From Pseudolysinimonas kribbensis (GTDB lineage Bacteria > Actinomycetota > Actinomycetes > Actinomycetales > Microbacteriaceae), in the NCBI RefSeq assembly GCF_030161895.1, contig NZ_BSVB01000001.1, positions 620,001 through 684,000 of the forward strand: a stretch of 64,000 bases of DNA. Direction: 5' to 3'. Under the pieces are notes generated by a model, which ran no database searches, had not been told where the DNA came from, and was given only the letters and a program-made list of their open reading frames with translations. Numbering within the stretch: the stretch's first letter is position 1; every line of letters starts with the position of its first letter. Shown here in pieces: positions 55,706 to 64,000 of the stretch. The translations under genes were made by a program, and so were the position numbers.

Positions 55706-57277
55706 TCAGCGCCGGCCGAGCATCTTCTGCAGTGCGGCCAGCTCCTCCTCGGAGGGCGCGCCGCCCGCGGGCGTCTTCGTGCCGCCGAGACCGAAGCCCG
55801 ACCCGCCGGATGCCGATGCGCCCGGCGCCTTGCCCCCGGCCGCGAGCGCCGCGTTCTCCGCCGCGCGCTTGGCCGGATTGCCCGACTTCGACTTCTTCGC
55901 CGCCTGCTGCTTGCGCTTGCCCGCGTATGACGCCCCCGGGATCGGGCCCATGCCGGGCACCTGCGGCACGCCGCCCTTCGCGACCGTCTTCATCATCTTG
56001 GCCGCCTGCTCGAAGCGGGTGACGAGGGCGTTCACGTCGGTCACCGTCATGCCGGAGCCCTTCGCGATCCGCAGCCGGCGCGATCCGTTGAGCAGCTTCG
56101 TGTTCGTCCGCTCGGCCTTCGTCATCGAGCGGATGATCGCCTCGGTGCGGGTGATCTCGCGCTCGTCAAAGTTCTCGAGCTGCTCCCGCATGCCGCGCGC
56201 CCCGGGCAGCATGCCCAGCATCCCCTTGATGGAGCCCATGTTCTTGAGCTGCTGCATCTGCTGCAGGAAGTCGTCGAGCGTGAACGAGTCGGTCGCGAAC
56301 TTCTCGGCGGTCCGCCGCGCCTCGTCCTCGTCGAACGCGGACTGCGCCTGCTCGATCAGGGTCAGGATGTCGCCGAGATCGAGAATTCGGCTCGCCATGC
56401 GATCCGGATAGAACGGTTCGAAGTCGTCGAGCCCCTCGCCGGTGGACGCGAACATGATCGGCCGGCCGGTGACCGAGGCGACCGAGAGGGCGGCACCGCC
56501 GCGCGCGTCGCCGTCGAGCTTGGAGAGCACGACGCCGGTGAATTCCACGCCCTCCTGGAACGCCCGGGCGGTCTGCACCGCGTCCTGACCGATCATCGCG
56601 TCGATGACGAAGAGAACCTCGTCGGGATCGACGGCCTTGCGGATGTCGGACGCCTGCTTCATGAGTTCGGCGTCGATGCCGAGCCGGCCGGCCGTGTCGA
56701 CGATGACGGTGTCGTGCTGGCTGCGCTCGGCCTCCTTGACGCCGTCCTTGGCGACCTTCACCGGGTTGCCCACGCCGTTGCCGGGCTCCGGAGCCCACAC
56801 CGGCACGCCCGCCTGCTCGCCGACGACCTGGAGCTGCGTCACCGCGTTCGGGCGCTGGAGGTCCGCCGCGATGAGCATCGGGGTGTGGCCCTCCTTCTTG
56901 AGCCACTTCGCGAGCTTGCCGGCGAGCGTCGTCTTTCCCGCGCCCTGCAGGCCCGCGAGCATGATGACGGTCGGCGGCTTCTTGGCGAACTCGAGCCGGC
57001 GCTGCTGACCGCCCAGGATGCCGATGAGCTCCTCATTGACGATCTGAACGACCTGCTGGGCCGGGTTCAGCGCCTTGCTGACCTCGTCGCTCAGCGCGCG
57101 CTCGCGCACCCGCCCGGTGAAGTCCTTGACGACCTCGAGGGCGACGTCCGCGTCGAGCAGCGCGCGGCGGATCTCGCGCACCGTGCCGTCGACGTCGGCG
57201 GGGCTGAGCTTGCCCTTGGTGCGGAGGTTGCGGAAGGTCGCGGTGAGGCGATCCGAGAGCGATCCGAAGGTGGCCAT
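55706..57277 (-). CDS. ffh: Signal recognition particle protein Ffh
   Basis: A 523-residue GTPase that binds 4.5S RNA and the signal sequences of nascent proteins. The N and G domains show LQGAGKTTLAGKLA (G1), DTAGRLGIDAELMKQ (G3), and SKLDGDARGGAALSV (G4). The methionine-rich M domain includes LQQMQQLKNMGSIKGMLGML and the RNA-binding SRRLRIAKGSGM. A long glycine/alanine tail ends the protein. Its receptor ftsY lies at the far right of the window. No 4.5S RNA gene was found here. Confidence 0.96.
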   Translation of the reverse strand: MATFGSLSDRLTATFRNLRTKGKLSPADVDGTVREIRRALLDADVALEVVKDFTGRVRERALSDEVSKALNPAQQVVQIVNEELIGILGGQQRRLEFAKKPPTVIMLAGLQGAGKTTLAGKLAKWLKKEGHTPMLIAADLQRPNAVTQLQVVGEQAGVPVWAPEPGNGVGNPVKVAKDGVKEAERSQHDTVIVDTAGRLGIDAELMKQASDIRKAVDPDEVLFVIDAMIGQDAVQTARAFQEGVEFTGVVLSKLDGDARGGAALSVASVTGRPIMFASTGEGLDDFEPFYPDRMASRILDLGDILTLIEQAQSAFDEDEARRTAEKFATDSFTLDDFLQQMQQLKNMGSIKGMLGMLPGARGMREQLENFDEREITRTEAIIRSMTKAERTNTKLLNGSRRLRIAKGSGMTVTDVNALVTRFEQAAKMMKTVAKGGVPQVPGMGPIPGASYAGKRKQQAAKKSKSGNPAKRAAENAALAAGGKAPGASASGGSGFGLGGTKTPAGGAPSEEELAALQKMLGRR

Positions 57278-57324
57278 GAGGATTCCAGCCTAACCGCGGA
57301 GGGCTCGATGGGTACTGTGGGCGC

Positions 57325-57846
57325 GTGCCGCTGATCCTGCCGTTCGAGGGCGTCTGGCCCGACATCCACGAGTCCGCGTTCATCGCCCCGAACGCCACGA
57401 TCATCGGACGGGTTCGCATCGCGGCCCGTGCGAGCGTCTGGTACGGCGCGGTGATCCGCGCCGACCTCGACGAGGTCGAGCTCGGCGAGGGCAGCAACCT
57501 GCAGGACAACTCGGTGATCCACGTGGATGCCGGCGTGCCGACCCGCATCGGCCGCGACGTGGGCATCGGGCACGCCGCGATCATCCACGGCGCCACCGTG
57601 CACGACGGCGCGCTCGTCGGCATGGGCGCCCGGCTGCTGAACGGCTCGGTCACGGGTGCGGGGGCGCTCATCGCCGCGGGCGCCGTGGTGCTGGAGGGGC
57701 AGGAGATCCCGCCCAACGCGATCGCGGCCGGCGTGCCCGCGAAGGTGCGCGGGGAGATCAGCGACCCCGGGGTCCGGGAGCGGGTCGACCGCAACGCCGG
57801 CGCGTATCGCGAACTCGCGGCGCGACACGGGGCGCTGCAGGCATGA
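57325..57846 (+). CDS. Gamma-class carbonic anhydrase-like protein (left-handed beta helix)
   Basis: A 173-residue hexapeptide-repeat protein. Repeats of the IGRVRIAARASVWYGAVIRA type run from about residues 25-140. Metal-binding histidines match the pattern: VIHVDAG, GHAAIIHGATVHDG. It is similar to CaiE/YrdA-like proteins, which form trimers and bind zinc or CoA-like ligands, so carbonic anhydrase activity is not certain. The GTG at 57325 is used. It is divergent from ffh (47-base gap) and overlaps the next gene by four bases (ATGA). Confidence 0.88.
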   Translation: MPLILPFEGVWPDIHESAFIAPNATIIGRVRIAARASVWYGAVIRADLDEVELGEGSNLQDNSVIHVDAGVPTRIGRDVGIGHAAIIHGATVHDGALVGMGARLLNGSVTGAGALIAAGAVVLEGQEIPPNAIAAGVPAKVRGEISDPGVRERVDRNAGAYRELAARHGALQA

Positions 57847-58499
57847 GCTGGAAGCCCCTCTGGTCGGAGTACGACCGACTGCTCTTCCACCCGTTCGGGG
57901 TGGGCGCCATCCTGAGCCTGACCGTCACCGTCGTGGCGACCTGGATCTGGGCCAGCCCGGTGCTCGCCGCGTTCGAGATCCTCATCGTGCTCGCCGCGGT
58001 CGTCTACCTGGCGATGTACCTGCTCATCCCACGGGTGACCATCGCCGACGAGACGTTGAGATACCGGTCGATCGTCGGCGTGACCCGGTCGTGGCCGCTG
58101 AAGAACGCCACGTCCGCCGCCCTCGTCGCCGACCTTGTCGCGGATTGGGGCAGCCGGGCCGCGCGCCCCGATGCGATCGACCGCGGATACGGCCGCAACC
58201 TCTTCGTCTTCGGCGCGGACGGCCGCCGACTCTTTCGCCTGATGGGGAGCGGATGGTCGATGGCGCAGCTCGAGCAGATCGCCGCGGCGCTTCCCGCAGC
58301 CGAGGTGGATGACATCGCCCAGCGACTCGACGACGCCGCGCTCGAGAAGCGGCATCCCCGCTCGCTGCGGTGGGCCGAGCTGCACCCGATGGCGTACTCG
58401 CTGCCGATCGCGCTGTTGTTCGTCGTGCTCATCTTCGTGATCGGCTACTTCGCCATCGGACCGGGGTCGCCCGGATTCTTTCCGGGCTCTGCCGGCTGA
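57843..58499 (+). CDS. Membrane protein with PH-like central domain
   Basis: A 218-residue protein. Two membrane segments come first (residues 19-60), then a soluble beta-rich region with VTIADETLRYRSIVGVTRSW and LFVFGADGRRLFRLMGSGWS, resembling a bacterial PH domain, and a last membrane segment near the C-terminus (SLPIALLFVVLIFVIGYFAI). No function is recognised. It is translationally coupled to the gamma-carbonic-anhydrase-like gene, and the next gene is convergent. Confidence 0.72.
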   Translation: MSWKPLWSEYDRLLFHPFGVGAILSLTVTVVATWIWASPVLAAFEILIVLAAVVYLAMYLLIPRVTIADETLRYRSIVGVTRSWPLKNATSAALVADLVADWGSRAARPDAIDRGYGRNLFVFGADGRRLFRLMGSGWSMAQLEQIAAALPAAEVDDIAQRLDDAALEKRHPRSLRWAELHPMAYSLPIALLFVVLIFVIGYFAIGPGSPGFFPGSAG

Positions 58500-58517
58500 A
58501 CGATCCGGGCGCCGCCC

Positions 58518-59350
58518 TCAGCTCGTGAACTCGCTCAGCGTGAACTCGGCTCCCCACGGGTCGCGGATCCGCGCCGAGCGCACCCACATGCCGTCGTAGC
58601 GGCCCAGCACCTCGTCGCCGAGCCCCTCCGCCGTCTCGGCGGCGGCGTCCCGGTCGTCGACGGAGAAGCTCACGTGCCAGTGCGGGCCCTCGTCCGCCTC
58701 GGCCTCGACGGCGCCGGCGACCGCGTCGGCGAAGCCCTCGGGCGCGTCCGCCTGACGCTCCCGGATGCCGGGGTCGACGGTCGCCTCGAGGTGGTCGCCG
58801 TAGCCGGGGAGCCGCAGCACGTGGTGCGCATCGGGACCCATGTCCGCGACCTCCCACCCGAACACACAGCCGTAGTAGGCGAGCCCAGCATCGAGATCGG
58901 TCGTTTGGAGGTCACTGAAGTTCCACGAGTTCGCCGCGTTGTTGACCTGCGACCCGCGTCGCATGCCGGCCTGCCACAGCCCGAACTCGGCACCCTGGGG
59001 ATCGCGTACCGATGCCCAGCGTCCGGCGGGCCCGGCATCCTGGGGCGGGTGGAGAACCGTGCCGCCCGCGTCCGACGCCGCGCCCGCCACGACGTCCGCG
59101 TCGTCGACCGCGATGTAGGTGAGCCAGCGCGGCGCGCCGTCGGCCGTCGCGATCGAGCCGGTGTCCTTGCCGCCGAGGGAGGCGAGCAGGAAGCGTGCGG
59201 GAGCGCCCGGGGGCAGCCGGTCCTCGAACGCCCAGCCGAGCAGACCGCCGTAGAAGCGGACGGCCGCATCGACGTCGGTCGCCTGGTATTCGATCCAGCT
59301 CGGGACGCCCTGCGGGTAGGTGTGCGGGTTGTCGGGGTTCCCTCGGCCAT
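58518..59350 (-). CDS. VOC-superfamily protein (two glyoxalase-like modules), with one frame break
   Basis: A protein of about 277 residues with two tandem VOC (glyoxalase/bleomycin-resistance) modules. The ATG at 59350 gives MAEG; one extra base at CCC 59340-59342 then reads NPDNPHTYPQGVPSWIEYQA, the first strand of module 1. The module 1 core has YIAVDDADVVAGAASDAGGT and the module 2 core WNFSDLQTTDLDAGLAYYGC, each ending with DPQGAEFGLWQ or DPWGAEFTLSEF. Such pairs bind metal or sequester drugs; substrate unknown. Confidence 0.85.
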
Positions 59351-59401
59351 GTGTCGACGCTAGGCCGGACCCCCGACGCGAGTGGGAACGATCGGCGCGG
59401 A

Positions 59402-60441
59402 TCAGGCGCGCAGCGCGGCGAGCAGAGCGCCCGCGACCTCCGGGCGGATCGGGTAGCCGGCGCTGAACGAGAGCCGGGTCGCGACGCCGCCGAAGCGCTC
59501 ACGCAGGGTGCTCGCGACCTCCGCCGGCGAGCCGACCGCGGCGAACGCGGCGAGCATGTCGTCGTCGACCGCGCCGGCCATCTCCGCCCACTCCCCGCGC
59601 CGCGACGCCGCGTGCAGGCGCTCGTGCACGGCCTCCCAGCCGTGCAGGCGCATGACCGCGAGGTACTCCGGGGTCGAGCCGTAGAACGCGATCTGGCGGC
59701 GCGTCGCCTCGATCGCGGCGTCGAGCTCGGCGGTCGTCTCGCCGACGGCGATGAAGGCCGGGATGCTGAGGCCGAATCCCGCCGGCAACGCCCCGTCGAG
59801 CGCCCGGCCCGCCGACGTCGCCCCCGCCGCGAGCGCGGGCAGCGTCACCTCGCGCAGGTAGCGCTCGGTCGTGAAGGTGTGGGCGAGCAGCCCGTCGGCG
59901 ATCGCGCCCGCCGTCTCGGTCATCCCGGCACCGACCGCGGCGACCCACACCGGGGGCGGCCCGAACGGGTTGGGTCCGGGCGAGAAGAACGGGGTCATGA
60001 GAGTGTGGCGGTAGTGCTCGCCCTCGAAGCGCAGGCGCTCACCCGTCGCCCAGGCACCCCAGATCGCCCGCAGCGCCGCGACGTACTCGCGCATCCGGGC
60101 CGCGGGGGCCGACCACGGCATCGAGAAGCGGCGCTCGATGTGCGTCTTGATCTGCGATCCGAGGCCGAGCACGAACCGGCCCTGCGACACGAGCTGCAGG
60201 TCGTTCGCGGTCTCGGCCACGACCATCGGGCTGCGGGCGAACGCGACCGCGATGCCCGTCATGAGCGTGACCCGCTCGGTGCGCATCGCGGCGGCCGTGA
60301 GCGAGACGAACGGATCGTGCCGGGTCTCGGCGGCGAAGATGCCGTCATAGCCGACCGCCTCGAGGTCGGCGGCGCCCGCAGCGAAGGTGCGGGGATCGGT
60401 TCCGGGATCTCCCCGGCGTCGAGCAGGAACGGGGCCGTCAC
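59402..60441 (-). CDS. LLM-class (F420-type) oxidoreductase 2, with one frame break
   Basis: A luciferase-like fold protein. The GTG at 60441 starts VTAPFLLDAGEIPG after one base is added at GGG 60404-60406 (giving IPGTDPRTFAAGAADLEAVG), for about 346 residues. Family marks are GYDGIFAAETRHDPFVSL, TGIAVAFARSPMVVAETA, and LVSQGRFVLGLGSQIKTHIE, the F420-LLM block with G-L-G-S-Q. It is a TIGR03617-like or related sub-type. The substrate is unknown. The protease gene lies 130 bases upstream on the same strand. Confidence 0.88.
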
Positions 60442-60571
60442 CTGCGCGAGCCTAACCGAGCCGGTAGATCGCTCCTCGACCTCCGCGCCGACGCCGGGGC
60501 GAGCGACGGCGACGGGCAGCAACGAGACCACGGATGCCGCCGGCGAAGAGAGGCCGCGACGCTCGCGCTCC

Positions 60572-62877
60572 TCAGCAGGGGGCCATTGCGACGACGCCCG
60601 CGGTCAACGTCGATGTGCCTCCGAGCAGATGCACTGCGGACACACCGAGCTGGGCGATCGCCTGAGAGGTTCCAGCGGGTATGCAATCGTGGTGAACCGT
60701 ATACATCGGCTCATCCACCGAACCCGCCCACGCTCCACCGGCGAGCGCATCGGGAAAGTTCTCTCCGGTCGCGATGAACGCGGCACTTGCCGACGTGAAA
60801 TAGGCGGCGTTGATATTCACCGAGGCCGCGTACCGATCCGCGCCTCCCAGTCGGACGACGTTGCTTGCACCGAGAATCCGGACGAGTTGAGCCTCGATGC
60901 CGGTCGACACGCTCGCAGGGCCTCCTGTGATCACGACCTTCGTGGTTCCGAGGTTCTGGAACATCTGCAACGTCTCCTCCGGGAGGGCGGAGGAGGGCCC
61001 GTCGACGAGGAGGAGCGGCGCGTCGACCGTGTGCGCCGCCGGACCAGCACTCAGCGCATCCGGGAAGTTCAGGCCGTTCGTGATGAAGACGGTCGGCGCC
61101 CCGGAGGGCCAGGACGACGTCACGACGGACCGAGACGCAGCAAACCGATCGACGCCGTCCCGGCGAACGATCTGTGCCGACGGCAGCAGGGACGCCACCC
61201 GGCTGAGGACCGCCGGCGAGACGGAGTTGACGCCGCCGAGCACGACGACCTTCGTCGGATCCAGGCTCACCAGGGTCTGTGCAACGTCGGAAGGCAGCGA
61301 GGTGGGCGTCGTCAGGAGAATCGGAGCGTTGTCGCGCATCGCTGATGGCCCGGCTCCGAGGGCATCCGGGTAGTTGAGGCCATTGGTGAGGTAGACGGTC
61401 GACGCACCGGTCGGGTAGGCCGATTTGGCGATGAGGTCCGCATTCACGAAACGGTCCGCTCCGCTCACTCGGGTCTCGGTGACGTTCCTGAAGGACCCGG
61501 TCACGGTCGCCGACGTCGACCAGGTTCCCCATCGGGTCGTTATCGAGTAGGTGTGCGTCCCCGCGGTCAACCCGGACAGCGGGAACTGGAAACCGTTGTG
61601 CGGTGCCGTCACCATCGTCGGAGCGCCCCCATCGAACGAGACCGATGCCGCCAGCGGGGTCGTCGCGTGCCCATCGTTCGATTCGGTCATCAGTACGGTG
61701 GCGATCCCGTTCGGCGCCGGGGTGGTGACGGTCGGCGTCGGCACCGTGACCGCGGGCTCCCAATCCGGGAACCGTTGGGCGACCGATTCGTAACCCCCAG
61801 GACTTCGCAGCTCGAACGCCGCGGAAGCGTAGCCCGACGCGCTGCAATCCTCGCCGATCGAACCCGACATGATCGCGATGGCGCTGAACCCTTCGAGCAC
61901 CGCGCCGCCGCTGTCGCCCTCCTTGCTGCAGAGGTCGTTCGAGATCATCTCGCTGACGAGGTTGCCCGAGACGTTGACGTACTCGTCAACCGCGGCGATG
62001 TGCCCGCACGTCCAGCCCGTGCGGATTCCGGACTTGCATACGACCGCTCCAACGATGGGAGTCGCTTCGTCGAAGACGGGGATCGGCGTCGACGCGAGCG
62101 GTGCCCCGCTCCCGTTTCCCCACGTGAGCGCCGCCGGCTTCTGCGTGATGCCGGGATCCGTGCTGAGAAGCCCGGCGTCGAAGCCGCCGCCGAACTGGTT
62201 TCCGTTGGCGACCGGGGTCCCGACCGCCGCGCCGAGTCGGCTGTCGGCGAAGTCACCCGCCCGGGGCATGCTCAGCGTGGAGATGGGACCGGTGGCGCCC
62301 GAGATGTCGGCAAAACAGTGGCCTGCGGACAGGATCTGGCGTCCCCCGGTCGAGACCTGATATCCCACGAAGCCGACAGAGCACAGGTTGTAAAGGCTGC
62401 CGTCCTGCGTCCACGCCCAGCCCGACCCGTCGTTCACGTCCGCCGTGGTGCGGAACAGGCGGGTATCGGCGTGCCGGTCGGGCGCAGGCCCGTCATCAAC
62501 CACGGCCCCGGTCGCACGGACCGTCGCGACGTCGGCCCCTGATCCGAGGCTGACCACGAGAGAGGTGCCGACCATTCGGGCATTGCGGACATCGACGCCG
62601 GACGCCTTCAACTCGGAAACGATCTTCGCCGCATCAGCGCCGGCCGCCGCTGCTGCGAGATACGCAGCAGGACTCATGGACAGGTCGTGACGTACCGCGG
62701 TCACGACTCCTCCGGGAGGAGTGCAGCCTGCGCGACGAAATCGGAAGCACGATAGCTGCCCAGATGGTCGATCTTCGGAGCGTCATGAGCCGGCGCGGCT
62801 GCTGCCGTCCATGGCGCCACGATGGTGATGCCGGCGGCAGCGAGGGCGGAGGCGAAAATAGCAATGCAACGCTTCAT
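60572..62877 (-). CDS. Secreted chymotrypsin-like serine protease with three cell-wall-binding (CWB2) repeats, one frame break
   Basis: About 768 residues after adding one base at CC 62712-62713. ATG 62877 begins MKRCIAIFASALAAAGITIV, a clear signal peptide, with GAGGGA about six bases upstream. A helical pro-region (about 50-130) has the streptogrisin-like SMSPAAYLAAAAAGADAAKI. The protease domain shows the triad His (ILSAGHCFAD), Asp (GFDAGLLSTD) and Ser (CSKEGDSGGAVLEG), near residues 187, 234 and 323. A linker domain is followed by three CWB2 repeats (VSGADRFVNADLIAKSAYP, RDGVDRFAASRSVVTSSWP, LGGADRYAASVNINAAYF), which hold it to the cell wall. Confidence 0.9.
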
Positions 62878-62906
62878 GGGATTCCCTCGCTGTACGGCCG
62901 CCGGAC

Positions 62907-63044
62907 TCAGTTCATCCGCATACTACGCGCCGGCGAGGATCTCTCGGAGACGTCGGGGCGTCCCGCTGGGCGGCGCGGGACGGAGCAACGGCGTGCGGGC
63001 GGCGGCTCGCCGTCCGCTTCATCCCACTCCGGCAGCGTCGGCAT
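62907..63044 (-). CDS. Possible small protein after ftsY (45 codons)
   Basis: The ATG at 63044 overlaps the ftsY stop by one base (TGATG), and the frame is MPTLPEWDEADGEPPPARRC, then an arginine/serine-rich end. The overlap suggests translational coupling, and the acidic proline-rich start is not random-looking. It is still short, with no family known to me. A frame error or a remnant are alternatives. Low certainty. Confidence 0.25.
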   Translation of the reverse strand: MPTLPEWDEADGEPPPARRCSVPRRPAGRPDVSERSSPARSMRMN

Positions 63045-63910
63045 CACCCCACCAGCTGCTGCGCGAAGGCCGACGGGCTGAAGCCGGTGAGGTCGCCGAT
63101 GCCCTCGCCCTGGCCGATGAGCTTGATCGGGATGCCCGTCTTCTCCTGCACGGCGAGCACGAACCCGCCCTTCGCCGACCCGTCGAGCTTGGTCAGTACG
63201 AGGCCCGTCACGCCGGCGTGCTGCACGAACGCCTCGGCCTGGTTCAGGCCGTTCTGACCGGTCGTCGCGTCGAGCACGAGCAGCACCTCGGCGACCGGCT
63301 CGAGCTTCTCGACGACCCGGCGCACCTTGCCGAGCTCGTCCATGAGCCCGCTCTTGGTCTGCAACCGGCCCGCGGTGTCGATGAGCACGATCTCGATGCC
63401 GTCGCGCTGCGCCTTCTCGACCGTCTGGAACGCGACGGATGCCGGATCCTGCCCCGCCTGCTGCGGTCGCACCACTTGCGCCCCGGCCCGCTCTGCCCAC
63501 GTCGCGAGCTGCTCGACCGCCGCCGCCCGGAACGTGTCGGCGGCGCCGACGACGACGGTGCGGCCGTAGTTGGTGAGGAACTTCGCGAATTTGCCGATCG
63601 TCGTCGTCTTGCCCACGCCGTTGACCCCGACGACCAGCACGACCGCGGGGCGGGCACTCAGCGTGAGGGTCGGGTCGAGGCGGGCCAGACGCTCCTCGAT
63701 CGTCTCGCGCAGCATCCGCTGCAGATCCTTCGGGTCGGTCGTGCGGAACCGGGCGACCTTGCCGCGCAGCTCCTCGACGATCTGGTCGGTGACGTCGGGG
63801 CCGAAGTCGGCGCCGATGAGCGCGTCCTCGAGGTCGGTCCACGTCTCGTCGTCGATCGTGCGCCGCGCGAACATCCCGCGCAGGGCGCCGCCGAGCGAGA
63901 ACGAAGCCAT
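63044..63910 (-). CDS. ftsY: Signal recognition particle receptor FtsY
   Basis: A 288-residue SRP GTPase, the membrane receptor for Ffh. The start is MASFSLGGALRGMFARRTID, without the acidic A domain found in E. coli, which is normal in many Actinobacteria. G motifs: GVNGVGKTTTIGKFAKFL (G1), DTFRAAAVEQLATWAERA (G2), LIDTAGRLQTKSGLMDELGK (G3), and TKLDGSAKGGFVLAVQEKTG (G4). The ATG at 63910 is used. The protein probably reaches the membrane by an N-terminal amphipathic helix. Confidence 0.95.
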   Translation of the reverse strand: MASFSLGGALRGMFARRTIDDETWTDLEDALIGADFGPDVTDQIVEELRGKVARFRTTDPKDLQRMLRETIEERLARLDPTLTLSARPAVVLVVGVNGVGKTTTIGKFAKFLTNYGRTVVVGAADTFRAAAVEQLATWAERAGAQVVRPQQAGQDPASVAFQTVEKAQRDGIEIVLIDTAGRLQTKSGLMDELGKVRRVVEKLEPVAEVLLVLDATTGQNGLNQAEAFVQHAGVTGLVLTKLDGSAKGGFVLAVQEKTGIPIKLIGQGEGIGDLTGFSPSAFAQQLVG

Positions 63911-63964
63911 GGATTCAGCCTAGAGTGCGGCTCCGGGCGATCCGGCGCTCGGCAGGATGGGGCG

Positions 63965-64000
63965 ATGCGGATCACCGACACGAGCGACCTGTGGTGGAAG
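63965..64000 (+). CDS. Start of a gene cut by the right window edge (GH13-like start suspected)
   Basis: Only 12 codons are inside the window: MRITDTSDLWWK. The D-L-W-W-K pattern resembles the first strand of trehalose-synthase-like or other GH13 enzymes (usually followed by AVxYxxD), which would suit the alpha-glucan genes in this window. This is a weak guess from a short piece. The gene is divergent from ftsY. Confidence 0.35.
   Translation, partial: MRITDTSDLWWK

Overview
The window reads as chromosomal DNA of a very GC-rich Gram-positive actinobacterium, most likely a Microbacterium-like member of the Microbacteriaceae. This is judged from gene content and order and was not checked by any search. 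It carries the actinobacterial block ffh, rpsP, KH protein, rimM, trmD, rplS, lepB, rnhB, DUF2469, yraN, comM, dprA, xerC, then rpsB, tsf, pyrH, frr, cdsA and a DivIVA-repeat protein, plus a GlgE-type glycogen pathway and F420-type oxidoreductases. No tRNA, rRNA or CRISPR array was seen, and no gene-free stretch exceeds about 300 bases.

Layout. 1-6.4 kb: a divergent MFS/LysR pair, a complete IS481-family element placed exactly on the stop codon of mnmA, a cupin and a cysteine desulfurase. 6.4-8.4 kb: glgX. 8.4-11.7 kb: a five-gene overlapping operon on the minus strand, made of a secreted polymorphic toxin with a WXG-like start, a SUKH-like immunity gene, an orphan second toxin domain, its own SUKH-like immunity gene, and a KptA/Tpt1 RNA 2'-phosphotransferase. 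11.7-13.5 kb: a DUF2510 protein, ybaK and an F420/NADP reductase-like gene. 13.6-20.4 kb: glgP, and glgE-glgB. 20.4-29 kb: thioredoxin/TPR protein, a membrane protein with an internal lipobox, a long coiled-coil protein, an AI-2E-family permease, a hydrolase/rhodanese operon, a lytic-transglycosylase-like protein and a DivIVA-repeat protein. 29-38.4 kb: an FAD oxidoreductase, cdsA, frr, an accessory insert (MFS/TetR, DUF3097, small membrane protein), pyrH, tsf, rpsB. 38.7-53 kb: cell wall, recombination, DNA uptake, secretion and translation genes. 53-64 kb: a two-component system, ffh, gamma carbonic anhydrase, VOC and LLM proteins, a CWB2-repeat serine protease, ftsY, and the first codons of a further gene.

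How the genes work together. glgX, glgP, glgE and glgB cover synthesis, branching, phosphorolysis and debranching of alpha-glucan. ffh, ftsY and lepB form the SRP and signal-peptidase export route. rpsB/tsf/frr/rpsP/rplS/rimM/trmD/map are translation genes, and pyrH and cdsA supply UMP metabolism and phospholipid. The toxin operon is a contact- or secretion-type competition module.

Major caveat. About 25 reading-frame breaks occur in otherwise normal genes, including essential ones (rpsP, map, lepB, cdsA). Almost every one is repaired by adding a single G or C next to a short G/C run. This looks like systematic homopolymer under-calling in the underlying sequence, not gene decay. The affected genes are therefore annotated as intact genes with marked frame breaks. 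Apparent fusions (rpsP with the KH gene, LLM oxidoreductase with EamA) are treated as artefacts.
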